A stretch of DNA of 64,000 nt, from contig JADKAS010000018.1 of the NCBI GenBank assembly GCA_016715245.1, forward strand, positions 1-64,000. Direction: 5' to 3'. The notes below the pieces were generated by a model. That model was not told where the DNA came from, searched no databases, and worked only from the letters and a program-made list of their open reading frames with translations. This DNA is from Saprospiraceae bacterium (lineage in GTDB: Bacteria > Bacteroidota > Bacteroidia > Chitinophagales > Saprospiraceae). Shown in pieces: positions 1 to 10,305 of this stretch. The translations under genes and the position numbers were made by a program. Positions within the stretch are counted from its first letter, which is position 1; each line of letters starts with the position of its first letter.

Positions 1-380
1 AAAAACCATAAGGAGTTGTGTCAAATATATATTCTTCTTAAAAACATAAGAATAGCAGTATAAAATATCACGAACTGTAAAAACATTGCTTTTTTCATGA
101 CAATTTTAAAAAAAAAATCATTTTTTTTTTTTTTTTTCGAAAAAAGTTTGTAACTTTTAAATATATATGGGAAACAAAAGATAGTAAGGAGAAAAAATCT
201 GGTGTTTTCTACTGGTAGCGTAAACAGAACAGGAAGGTGACACAGGTATTATTTCATTATCCGATGGATATTGTGATATGTAAAATACATAAAAATTATT
301 CTGGATCGAAAAGTTAAAAAAGACAAATTTCTGAATACAAACCTTAATACGGGCGGACAAAATCAAGAAAGACGCCCCGG
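1..380. other. AT-rich stretch without a recognisable gene
   Basis: No convincing coding frame or RNA is visible. The notable sequence feature is an A10 run (108-117) followed by a T17 run (121-137), which could form a weak A/T hairpin or simply be a slippage-prone tract. A 69-codon minus-strand frame across 157-366 has no family resemblance and atypical composition, so it is not called. Confidence 0.5.
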
Positions 381-623
381 GTTATAAGAAGTGAGGCTAA
401 ATTCTTTGATATTCAGGAGTGGTTATTTATATCAAAACCTGAACAGGCTTTGACAACTGATATGGTGTGAAAATAAAAAGAGAGCCTGATTAATGCCCTT
501 GTTGGGGCTGCAGAACCTCCTGTATCGTGGGGATACGAGGACAAAGATACGGCTTCTTTTTATATTTTCAACATGCCAAACATGCGGATATTTCCCTCAT
601 GCCGTTGGAAAGAAGGGGAGTAA
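381..623 (+). pseudogene. possible decayed gene remnant
   Basis: One reading frame gives plausible protein text on both sides of two close stops (TGA at 468-470 and TAA at 474-476), then continues to a TAA at 621-623. Pieces such as EAKFFDIQEWLFISKPEQAL and GYEDKDTASFYIFNMPN look like real protein rather than random translation. No start codon or family is recognised. It sits just upstream of another broken gene, which fits a degraded accessory zone. The call rests only on the look of the translation, so confidence is low. Confidence 0.25.
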
Positions 624-641
624 TTTTTTTAATATTTTAAA

Positions 642-2769
642 ATGAAAGTTTTATTTTTTACTTTTGGTATTGTTATAAGTTGTATTTTTATGTATTCATG
701 CTAAAGACAGTGATGATATTGGCCAAAAACCAATATTAACAGGTCAGTCAGAGGAAATCGATAAGAGAAGCAGGATTCCCGGACCAAGTAACGATAATGA
801 AATAGAAATTGTATTAGGCAGGAAACGAAATAACCCATATACGTTAGCAAATATGACGTCGGCTATAAATAAGATTTATAAAACCAATTATTCCAATATT
901 GCCGCAACGCATAAATATGTAAAATTTTTACCAACTACTCATGAACATTTAGCAGTTTTAGAAGAATGGGAAACGCAGACGCTAACACCATTTTTTTCTT
1001 ATCCATTAGATTATGAAGTTGTTGAAGCAGGAGATGTCTATTATGACCCTGCTGCACCAGACAGTATTTATACCTTTAGATATTCAAGTGTTTCTGTGGA
1101 TATAGCCATTCCCAATGTACCACATGAGGTCTTGGAACTACTATTTATACCACCGTATAATTCATATGTTGCGGAACAAGCGTTTTTTCAGGTAAATGAA
1201 GAATGGGACGGTAATACATCTCCTCATCCTGACGGGGATGACCCAAATGACAATTGCCATCCTGGTTGTGGAAATTACCCATGTTGTAAAGTGGGTTGGG
1301 TTGATTGTAATACTAATCCTTGTGTTAATGATCCGGCCGGGCCGATTCCTTGTCAACCCGGAAGTGCTGGTTGGCCGGCATGCCTCGAATTATTTCCGCC
1401 AATAGATCCTACTGATCCGAACAACCCGACTTCCAATCCAGGGTATTGTCAGTGTACAGAATATTCTCAATCCGGCACATATACCTGGATTGTTGCTCTT
1501 GGAGAAGATGAAGAGTGTTCTGATTTTGAAGAAACAGGATGGGATTTTTACGTTCAATGTAATTCCTACACACCTCCACCTCCACCACCAGTTGTACTCA
1601 ATGAGTGTAATTGCCCCATTCCTTCAAACCCAAGACATCCGGCTGGGTGTATAAAAGTTGATGAAAATGAGATGATACTCCAGTTAAAAGAGTTAAGGTA
1701 GTTCTCAAAGACATGGTTTACAGATGACATTGTATATACAAACGCGATGGGTTGCTGGCAACACAATGAATCCTATTATCATAATGTTTGGGTAACTGTA
1801 AAATTCAAAAATGACAGATGTAAAATAAGGGCAATGCGACTTAGTAGAATTTTGGAAGCTGTTGGTGTGGCTGATGATTACGTGGATAGATTTGGCAGCC
1901 CTCCTTATAATAATATATATGTTCATTATGCAAACAACCCAACTAGTAATGAAAGTTTGGCCAGAAGATATTGGGCTTGTGCGCATACCATAAATACAGA
2001 TTTTGATTATAGAATGCGCGCAGCTGGAGATGGAATCCCGCCTGCCAGGTCTGACATTAACTATTCATTGTTTGCATCTTCTGAATCTAGAACAGGTGGA
2101 GCACCAATGTTGCAATGGAGGCCATTTGGTTCCTGGCCACAATTGGTTACGGTATTAATACCTTCCATATATATCCCAATCTTACAGATTCTGACCAGCC
2201 CTTTGTATCCTGATATTACAAAAAATTATCGAGGAGATGAGGATGCAACGGATTTCAAAAGAACATTATTTCATGAATTGGGTCATGCATCACATTATTC
2301 AATGCCTGGCGTAGGAGAGACATTTTGGTTTCCTTATAGAAATCATATAATCAATAATGCGCTTTTTGGAAGTGGTGTTTATGGCTCATTTGGAAATTTT
2401 ACCTCATTTTCTGACCCGGACAGAGTAGCATTGGGTGAAGCATTTGGATTTTATATGGGACATTTATATGGCGGTGACAATTGGGGAGGCGAGGATAATG
2501 AGTTCAGAGATAATTTTATACCAACCGGCCTTCTCACTGACCTTGAAGACAATGTGGTAGACCCTGTCATAGACCCGAATGATGCAACTATATTCAGAAA
2601 CGATAATATTTCCGGTTTTACACCAGCCATGTTTTTTGGAGCGTTGACACCAAACATAAATAGTATCAGAAGTTTCAGAAACAGATTGCGAACGTTGAGC
2701 CTTTCATCAACACCAAATACTTCAACAGAATTTGATGCATTAGTGGATGTATATGATGTTTTTAATTAA
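642..2769 (+). pseudogene. broken secreted zinc-metalloprotease-like lipoprotein
   Basis: Reads as one gene now split into pieces. The ATG at 642 opens a lipoprotein signal ending in the lipobox MYSC, but a stop follows at 702-704. Dropping one base (T702) joins it to the frame that is open to the TAG at 1699-1701 (ATG 853 is internal). That part is Cys-rich and ends with a Pro run. The same frame resumes right after the TAG (ATG at 1747) and contains the zincin motif HELGHASH (His at codons 176, 180 and 183 of this segment), typical of HExxH metallopeptidases. Text just before the TAG also reads better in another frame (RVKVVLKD), so more than one indel is likely there. The product would be an outer-membrane-anchored or exported peptidase-like protein. 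A stem-loop follows the stop. Confidence 0.6.
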
Positions 2770-2780
2770 TATTTTAACAC

Positions 2781-2813
2781 GGGCTGTAATTGAAAACTTT
2801 ACAATTACAGCCC
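2781..2813 (+). repeat. stem-loop repeat, copy 1
   Basis: Perfect 12-bp inverted repeat GGGCTGTAATTG / CAATTACAGCCC with a 9-nt loop, directly after the metalloprotease stop and 15 bp before the ATG of the first lipoprotein paralogue. The same stem-loop precedes the other two paralogues, so it travels with the tandem unit. It could act as a terminator or mRNA-stabilising hairpin; there is no clean T-tract. Confidence 0.75.
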
Positions 2814-2828
2814 ATTAAAACTTTATTT

Positions 2829-3611
2829 ATGAAAACCTTGTTCATTTTTTTAGTAACAGTAAGTGTATTTAATTCCTGTGGCTTATTTGAAAGAGAAGAA
2901 AGTAAACCATGTCCGTATATACTTAGATATAATCAACAGCACAGTCCATTAATTCCGGTTACAATTTCTCCTAATCAATTATATTACCAGGTTGGAGATA
3001 CCATTCATATATCAGCTATATTTGAAGATTCCGTATATGATTACAATGTCGAAAGAAAGTTTTTGTTAAAAAACTTTCCGTTTTGATCATGGTGTCAAAC
3101 TCTGGAGGTTTGAAAACGACAGTACCTAGGAAAGAGGTTTTGCTGTAAACGAATTGCTCATAGATACTATTTATGTTCAAAGGTGGGACGGTGGCGCAGA
3201 CAAGGTTGGAATATTGTATCTTGATTTTGTAGAAAAAAGACAATTTTTATCGTTGTGAAATGAAGCTGGTCTTAAAAAGAAAGGCCGGTATATATTTCAT
3301 TTTGAGGATGTAATCAGTCGATATCCAGGCGAACTCTATGATGAAAGAATACTTCCGTACACTTTTGAAGGAAAATGTGAAAATAGAAGTATTAAGCCGA
3401 TAGCAATGATTAAGGGAGATGATCATCTTGATGATTTTGTACCTGAGCTTGTGTATATGGATAAAAAATTATTTTATGACAGGTATGGTTCGATTGACTA
3501 CAAAGATTATTTTAATTCTCCTTATGGAACAGGTAGTGACAGTGGGAATTTATAGCCACTTATGGATTTGGAGGTGAGGTAGCAAATGAACAGATTAATT
3601 TCGCTAGATGA
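2829..3611 (+). pseudogene. lipoprotein paralogue 1, inactivated
   Basis: Starts with MKTLFIFLVTVSVFNSCG, a lipoprotein signal with lipobox cysteine, and is nearly identical at DNA level to the next copy (3716-4468). Direct comparison shows an extra T before GATCATGG (frame lost, stop at 3084-3086), a TGG-to-TAG change in ACCTAGGAAAG, an extra A near 3234, a missing A near 3277, and local differences near 3535. These independent lesions, including a substitution nonsense codon, make real pseudogenisation more likely than sequencing error. It is one of three tandem paralogues. No known domain is recognised; the intact relative looks like a surface lipoprotein of about 250 residues. Confidence 0.8.
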
Positions 3612-3669
3612 ATCTGTACAACAAAAGAAGTTGGTAATGTATTCGTAGAAAAATTAATAAATTTGTGTA

Positions 3670-3697
3670 GCTGTAATTGAAACTTTACAATTACAGC
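3670..3697 (+). repeat. stem-loop repeat, copy 2
   Basis: GCTGTAATTG / CAATTACAGC, a 10-bp perfect stem with an 8-nt loop, 18 bp before the ATG of lipoprotein paralogue 2. Same sequence as the hairpins at 2781 and 4556. Confidence 0.75.
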
Positions 3698-3715
3698 CCT
3701 TTAAAACATTCATTT

Positions 3716-4468
3716 ATGAAAACCTTGTTCATTTTTTTATTAACAGTAAGTGTATTTTCTTCCTGTGGCTTATTTGAAAGGGAAGAAAGTAAACCATGTC
3801 CGTATATACTTAGATATAATCAACAGCACAGTCCATTAATTCCGGTTACAATTTCTCCTAATCAATTATATTACCAGGTTGGAGATACCATTCATATATC
3901 AGCTATATTTGAAGATTCCGTATATGATTACAATGCTGAAAGAAAGTTTTTGTTAAAAAACTTTCCGTTTGATCATGGTGTCAAACTCTGGAGGTTTGAA
4001 AACGACAGTACCTGGGAAAGAGGTTTTGCTGTAAACGAATTGCTCATAGATACTATTTATGTTCAAAGGTGGGACGGTGGCGCAGACAAGGTTGGAATAT
4101 TGTATCTTGATTTTGTAGAAAAAGACAATTTTTATCGTTGTGAAATGAAGCTGGTCTTAAAAAAGAAAGGCCGGTATATATTTCATTTTGAGGATGTAAT
4201 CAGTCGATATCCAGGCGAACTCTATGATGAAAGAATACTTCCGTACACTTTTGAAGGAAAATGTGAAAATAGAAGTATTAAGCCGATAGCAATGATACAG
4301 GGAGACGATCATCTTGATGATTTTGTACCTGAGCTTGTGTATATGGATAAAAGATTATTTTATGACACGTATGGTTCGATTGACTACAAAGATTATTTTA
4401 ATTCTCCTTATGGAACTGGAAGCAAGGCTTGGGAATTTATAGGCACTTATGGATTTGAAGTGAGGTAG
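3716..4468 (+). CDS. tandem-paralogue lipoprotein 2, hypothetical
   Basis: A 250-residue protein with a lipoprotein signal (MKTLFIFLLTVSVFSSCG), so it is probably anchored in the outer membrane. The start at 3716 puts the signal at the N-terminus; the frame is open further upstream only through the stem-loop. No catalytic motif or known domain is seen; the mature part is beta-rich with many Tyr, Asp and Phe residues. This is the most intact of three tandem copies. Its tail may be cut short: copy 1 reads GGEVANEQINF at the equivalent position, whereas here a missing base gives EVR and a stop, and the downstream sequence still reads as protein in another frame. Function unknown. Confidence 0.7.
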   Translation: MKTLFIFLLTVSVFSSCGLFEREESKPCPYILRYNQQHSPLIPVTISPNQLYYQVGDTIHISAIFEDSVYDYNAERKFLLKNFPFDHGVKLWRFENDSTWERGFAVNELLIDTIYVQRWDGGADKVGILYLDFVEKDNFYRCEMKLVLKKKGRYIFHFEDVISRYPGELYDERILPYTFEGKCENRSIKPIAMIQGDDHLDDFVPELVYMDKRLFYDTYGSIDYKDYFNSPYGTGSKAWEFIGTYGFEVR

Positions 4469-4555
4469 CAAATGAACAGATTAAATTCGGTAGAAGAATC
4501 TGTACAACAAAAGAAGTTGGTAATGTATTCGTAGAAAAATTAATAAATTTATGTA

Positions 4556-4584
4556 GCTGTAATTGAAAACTTTACAATTACAGC
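4556..4584 (+). repeat. stem-loop repeat, copy 3
   Basis: GCTGTAATTG / CAATTACAGC, a 10-bp stem with a 9-nt loop, 18 bp before the ATG of lipoprotein paralogue 3. Third copy of the unit-leading hairpin. Confidence 0.75.
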
Positions 4585-4602
4585 CCGTTAAAACCTTCAT
4601 TT

Positions 4603-5557
4603 ATGAAAACCTTGTTCATTTTTTTATTAACAGTAAGTGTATTTAATTCCTGTGGATTGTTTGAAACTTCAGATCAGATAGTATGTCCCTATGAAGTCAA
4701 ATATGGAAGCCATAACCCATTGATTCCTGCAATTATTTATCCACAAAATTTATACTATAATGTAGGAGATACAATACATATTTCCACAAAATTTAAGGAT
4801 TCTGTTTATGATGTAAGTACTGATAAAACGTTTTTGTTAAAAAAATTTCCTTTTGATCCGGGTGTAAAATTATGGCGATTTGAAAATGATTCGACCTGGG
4901 AAAACGGATTGTTGGTCAATGACATTATCATGGATACACTGTATTATCAAAGACTGGACAAAAATGATGATTATGTAGGTGTACTTTATGTGGATTTTGT
5001 GGAAAAGGAAAACAAATATTTTTTTGAAATGGACATTGTAATCAAAAAAAAGGCAGGTATATTTTTCAGTTTGAAGATTATATTCACAGATATCCAAATG
5101 AATATTACCATGAAAAAATTTCAGATTATAAATTTGAAGGTAAATGTGAAATGGGCATACGACCAGTGGTTATGATACAGGGGGATGATCACCTTAGTGA
5201 TTTTATGCCGGAACTTGTATATATTGATAAAAAAATATTTTTTGATAATTACAGGTCACTCAGGTACTTTGATAATTCTTTTAACTCACCATATGGAAGA
5301 GGAAGTATGACCTGGGAGTTCGTTGGGACCTATGGATTTGAAGTGAAGTAATATTACAATGAATATTTAGATTATTTTGAGAATACATATTTGACAAATT
5401 GGAAAATGCAAACATACCAGCCAGTTGAGTATGCAGAAAGAAATAAATATCTTTATTTATTAGACATTATTATTAATAAAAAAGGTGTTTTTATATGTGC
5501 AGATTTACAGATGATCAAGGCAATCTATCCAATAAAAAAATCGTTGTAATTGAATAA
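4603..5557 (+). pseudogene. lipoprotein paralogue 3, frameshifted
   Basis: Begins with the same signal and lipobox (MKTLFIFLLTVSVFNSCG) but is diverged from copies 1 and 2. The first frame runs to 5175, but homology to copy 2 leaves it at an A8 run (about 5042-5050) and continues in the frame that holds 5151-5351 (QGDDHLSDFMPELVYIDKK). A TAA at 5349-5351 interrupts again, yet the following codons still read as protein (YYNEYLDYFENTYL), and a final shift gives a plausible end at 5555-5557 (KKIVVIE). The original product was therefore about 315 residues, longer than copy 2 now is. The first break lies on A AAA AAG, a classic -1 slippery heptamer, but a missing A is the simpler explanation. Confidence 0.65.
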
Positions 5558-5611
5558 TAATTAATAAGGAGGTACAATAAAATGTACCTCCTCCAATTAA
5601 AAAGTAAAGAC

Positions 5612-7128
5612 ATGTACAGAGTTTTTATCTTGATTCTACTTTTTTTGCCCTTGCTTTCAAACGCTCAGATCAAAGGTGATTACGTTTGGATAGGGGGTGT
5701 TCAGACTAATCCTGATGGAGGGCAAAAGGGCCATACGATGGATTTTCTCAGGAATAAAGGAGAGCCAGCGTATGTGAACATTCCAAAAGGGTTCACCGGA
5801 AACAACGCTTCCATATGTGATGAGAACGGGTATCTGATGTTTTACTTCAACGGATGCGCCGTGATGAACCGTTACCACCATATCATGCCAAATGGTGACA
5901 GTATCAATTCGGGGAGGTGGTTTGATCTGTACTGGAAAGACTGTAAATATGGATATCCTGGGCCTCAGGAAGTACTTATTTTACCAGATCCGGTAACGAA
6001 TATGGCTATTATATCTTTCATAATACAAATTTTTACTATCCCCAGATCAGGGATTCAAATCAACTGAATTTTACTTATGTGGATATGACTTTAGATGTTG
6101 GAAATGGCGATGTCATTATTAAAAACAAATCTTACTATCCCCGTATCTTAAAATGTATTCCTACTTTACTGCTATTCAGCATAAAATAAAAAGGACTGGT
6201 GGTTCATAAAACCATTGGTAAACGATTCATTTTTTATTATTTAGCTTGAATGAGAACGGGATAAATATTCAATCTAATCAAAACACGCATCAATTTTTTG
6301 ACGAGATCACGTCAAAGCGCGGGGACAGCCAAGTTTTCACCGGATGGAAAAAAGCTGGCATTATATAATTATAATGACCAATTGCATATTTACGATTTTG
6401 ACAGATCTACTGGCTTACTCTCAAATCACAAAAAGGTTGAGGTATATCCTCCAGACTCCATAGATAGGGGCATTATTTTGTTCAGTAGTGTAGAATGGTC
6501 TCCCAATAGTCGTTTTATTTATTGTTCGTCCAGTGTAGATTTATATCAGGTTGATACCTGGGAAAATAATATCCATAATGGTGTCAGGTATATTGATAGT
6601 TACAATGGAACTTTGGATCCATTTTCAACACGCCTCTTTCTCATGGCTCAAGGACCGGATTGTAAAATATATATGACACCCAAAAACGGCTCTTATTCTT
6701 TGCACGTGATTAATAAACCGGATGAACTCGGTAAAGCTTGTGACTTTGTTCAAAATGCTATCAAATTGCCCAACTCAAACAGTGGTACACTACCGAATTT
6801 TCCTCGTTTTCGTGTAGATGAAGATAAAAAATGTGATCCAACCATAACATCCCTTTTTGGGGAAACAGTGTACTATCGTCGTGAAATAGAGGTATTTCCA
6901 AACCCCTCAAACGGCGTGTTTCAGATCAAAATACCTGAGGTACATCGCAGCGGTACATTTATAGTATCTAATACAGAGGGTAAAATACTAGTACAAAAAC
7001 AAGTTAATTGGTCTGTGCTGGAAGAAATTGACATTTCGACTTTTCCTTCAGGCAGATACAACATAGAGTTTTATCCTGACGACCAACATGAAAAAATATA
7101 TTACGGCAAACAGGTGATAAAAATATAA
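5612..7128 (+). pseudogene. broken T9SS-secreted beta-propeller-like protein
   Basis: ATG 5612 gives a clean signal peptide (MYRVFILILLFLPLLSNAQ). The first frame is open to 6067, but from about 5990 the homologous text continues in another frame (NEYGYYIFHNTNFYYPQI), then shifts again near 6170-6240 (KKDWWFIKPLVND) before the segment 6298-7128. That segment has FSPDGKKLALYNYNDQLHIY, a WD40/PD40-like strand pattern, and ends in a T9SS sorting domain (VFPNPSNGVFQIK to the terminus). At least three frame breaks make it non-functional as read. It would be a cell-surface or secreted protein exported by the type IX system. Confidence 0.7.
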
Positions 7129-7213
7129 CAGTATTATTCCTGAAGGAGAACCCGAACCAGGATTGAATTTTAGAGTGATTCAGGTAAAAAAATGTATTAC
7201 ACTTTCTGAGCCT

Positions 7214-7259
7214 AAAAAAAAATCCCCGCTTTCCTTATTTCAGAAAACGGGGATTTTTT
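7214..7259. terminator. bidirectional terminator
   Basis: Inverted repeat AATCCCCG / CGGGGATT flanked by an A-run on the left and a T-run on the right, lying between converging genes that end at 7128 (+) and 7278 (-). It can terminate both. Confidence 0.85.
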
Positions 7260-7277
7260 ACTTTAAAACAACTCTTA

Positions 7278-10093
7278 TTATTTTGACCAGACCACCTTGA
7301 ATGTTTTTGTGTACAGCCCGTTTTGCAGGTTTATAAAATATATACCTGTTGGCGTACTGCCCAAAGGAATATTTTGTTCCGCACCTGAAAACCCTGTTTT
7401 GTACATTTGCCTTCCCAGAATATCCGTAAGAACAACGTTTGTCACCTTTTGTCCCGGATTCTTAAGCGTAATCATGATGTCATCTCCCGTCCTGAAAACC
7501 TTAGCGTGACTGAAAATTGTTTCTTCTGCAGAAACTGAACATTCTGGTGTGGTATACGCAAATTCGCCACTACATTCTTTTTCATTGTCTTTGATGAAAA
7601 AACTATATACTTTTTTAGGTTCCAGATTTCTGATGATGATAGGCAGGTCCTGATACTGGTAAGTTCCTCTCACCTGGCCATTCATCTTAAGCGTAAAAGA
7701 ACCAGAGGTGTTGTTATGTTCGAAATTGAGCGTTATATCGACAAGTCCGTTGACACATTCCGCTTTGGTAATATCCGGCCCTGAAATGAGGCAACCGTCA
7801 CCGCAACAGACCGGCTCGGCCATCGACCATTCCGTAAGACAATCAGGATGGGCAATGTCAAAAATTTTAAACCTGTATTTGGTCTCGCAATCACCTTTAA
7901 ACGGTCCTATTTTATAGCGGCTTTCTCCGTAATTAAACTGAGCAATGTAATTGTTGTTAAGTCCCTGAATCTTAAATCCCTGATTGCCTGTGTTCTGATG
8001 TGTCAGACTGAAAAATATAAAAAATCCGTCCTCACTGTTGCATTCTCCGCTTTCGGCATTAACCACATTTAGCACACAATTTTCATCTGAAGGACAATGC
8101 ATTCAAATTCTATGGTTCTCTCTTTTCTGCATGCTTCATTTTCCAGATTAATTATTTTAAAGGTAACCACCCGGGTATTAAAATTAATATTGTTGATGGT
8201 AATGGGCAGGGCTCCGAATGCATAATTTCCGACTTTGACATTGTTGGCCCACAGTCCGAAGAGCTTATTGGCTGATTGATTGTGGTCAAAATTCAGGATA
8301 TATCCCCTTAGGGTATCATGAACACAAATCGGTTCGATATCCACTTCTCTGATGTAACAATCTCCTGAGCAACATACTGCTTCCTCCATGGTAAGCGTTT
8401 TTTTACAATCAGGTTTGGCAATGTCCTGAATAACAAAGGAATACTTTGTCACACAATCACCTGTCAATGGTCCGAATGAGTAATGTGCTAAACCATATTG
8501 ATACGTTTTCGACAGGTTGCCGTTTTCTGAAACGACTTTGAACCCCTGATTGCCCGGATTTTCAGAAAGTACTGAAAAGTTTATGAAAAATTTACCGTTT
8601 TCACAATCGCTTACGGAAAAATCACCGAATGTAATACCGCAATCGCCTCCTTCCGGTTTTTTACATTCAAATACATACACGGTCGTTTTACGGCAGGCTT
8701 CGTCGGCCAGATTAATAACTTTAAATTCCACTGTCGGAAAAGCAAATGGGAAATTGGTAATGGTTATTGGTAAAGAACCGTACGCAAAGGTACCTAGTTT
8801 GATGCCGTTTGCCCAAAGATTAAACGTGTGGGTAGGCGGTTGGTTGTGTTCGAAATTAACAATGAAAAAGGTTAATTTGTCCCCATCACAATTTTCTGTA
8901 ACACTCAGTTCTCCGATAAAACATTCCTGATTACAACATACAGGCTCTTCCAGGACAATTTCTGTTCTGCAGGCCTCATTTTCTGCATCAAACAGAAGAA
9001 ACTCATACATTTTATTACAATCTCCGTTTAATGGACCAATCTGATAATAATGCTGGCCATAGTCGTATTGTCCGTAAAAAACACCATTACCTCTTATCCT
9101 GATACCTGAATGACTTGTATTTTCTTCGTCAAATTTTATTCTGACATAAAATTGATCATCTTCAGTACAAGGAAGTATATCTATTTCCGGATTACTGATA
9201 TTACACTCAAAACGGCAGGAATCAACGATACCGAGTTCATAAGCACCAAAACAGAATGATGAATTTTCATCTATGACAAGAAATTCGTAAAAAGTAGTGG
9301 CACTAAAAGGAAGGTTTTCAATGCTAACCGGCAAATCATTGTAGGCAAAAAATCCATATGTTGTATTATTGCCGCCCAACACAAAGGAGTCCCCCGTCAT
9401 GGTAGCTGTAAAATCAATTTTTACGGAAAACGTGCTGTCTTCCTGATTGCAGTCAAAAACCTGTGTTTTAAACTGGCTGATGGAACAATAACAAGGATTT
9501 ACATAGTATAATGTATCGCAACAAGCATCATTTTCCAAAACACAGGTAATAATTTCCATTACTGGGTTGTCAACATCAATGGTGAGCCCATTGATTTGTC
9601 CCGGACTGCTAAAATTATAAACGCCTTGGCTTTCTCCGTTGATTTTTACCTTGTACTGACCGGTGTTTTCGGGAAAGCGGGAGGTGAATAAAGTAAGGTC
9701 AATGGTTGCGTCGTGACACTCATGGCCTATACTGTCCAGATACATCAGACAATCGTTTGAACAACAATTTGTTCCCATTTCAACAAACCGCTGGCAATCA
9801 GGAAATTCTTTATCTTTAACCAGAAATTCATAGTCTGTCGTACAGTCAGCTTTAAGTGGTCCGATTTTTACAGGAAGGTTTTCATATAAAAATGTTCCGT
9901 AATTTTTTCCATTACCCAGTACAACAAATGAATTACTGGTATTTGCTTTTTCAAAAGTAAGAAAAACGTAAAACGAACCGTCGGCCGAACATTCCGTTTT
10001 ATCATAACGCAATTGACCTATCTCACAGTTGTTTTGGGCAAAAGTGAAATTACTTATTAGTACAAAAACCAGAAGTAAACATTTTATTTTCAT
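7278..10093 (-). CDS. T9SS-secreted protein with nine Cys-rich repeats (one frame break)
   Basis: The start at 10093 gives a signal peptide (MKIKCLLLVFVLISNFTFAQ); an in-frame TTG lies 9 bp upstream. The mature part is about nine repeats of 85-100 residues, each with Cys near the start, a strand ending in a GNG..YG.F.Y motif, LP(I/V).I or IGPL.(G/A)DC, and a Cys near the end. It ends with a T9SS type A sorting domain (LTDILGRQMYKTGF to the terminus). The reading splits at 8069-8102: one frame ends FECIVLQMKIVC, and the next begins HCPSDENCVLNVV. The join falls at the boundary of repeats 7 and 8, and one inserted or lost base reconciles them into about 938 residues. Likely a cell-surface adhesin or structural protein. 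No enzyme motif is seen. Confidence 0.75.
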
Positions 10094-10269
10094 GTGAAAC
10101 AATTTTGGCCTATAGGGCAGTTAGGAAAGTTGGTACAAATATATGAATTTAAATCGGGAGAAAACGTTGCAATCCCGTCGAAAAAATGACATCAATTTAT
10201 ATATTTACATTTTTTGTATTATTTTTACATCGATATTTATAATATTCACTTTCTTGTCATTATAAATTT

Positions 10270-10277
10270 TATATTTG
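10270..10277 (+). promoter_or_regulatory. TAnnTTTG promoter box for the 10306 gene
   Basis: TATATTTG, 28 bp before the ATG at 10306, matches the Bacteroidota -7 consensus. No perfect upstream TTTG box is seen; CTTG/TTTC stand in the expected zone. Confidence 0.55.
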
Positions 10278-10305
10278 TAGTCGTATAGTTTAAAGATTTA
10301 TTATT

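Noticed and set aside
157..366. 69-residue minus-strand protein
   Set aside because: No family resemblance, low-complexity surroundings and no promoter or ribosome-binding context.
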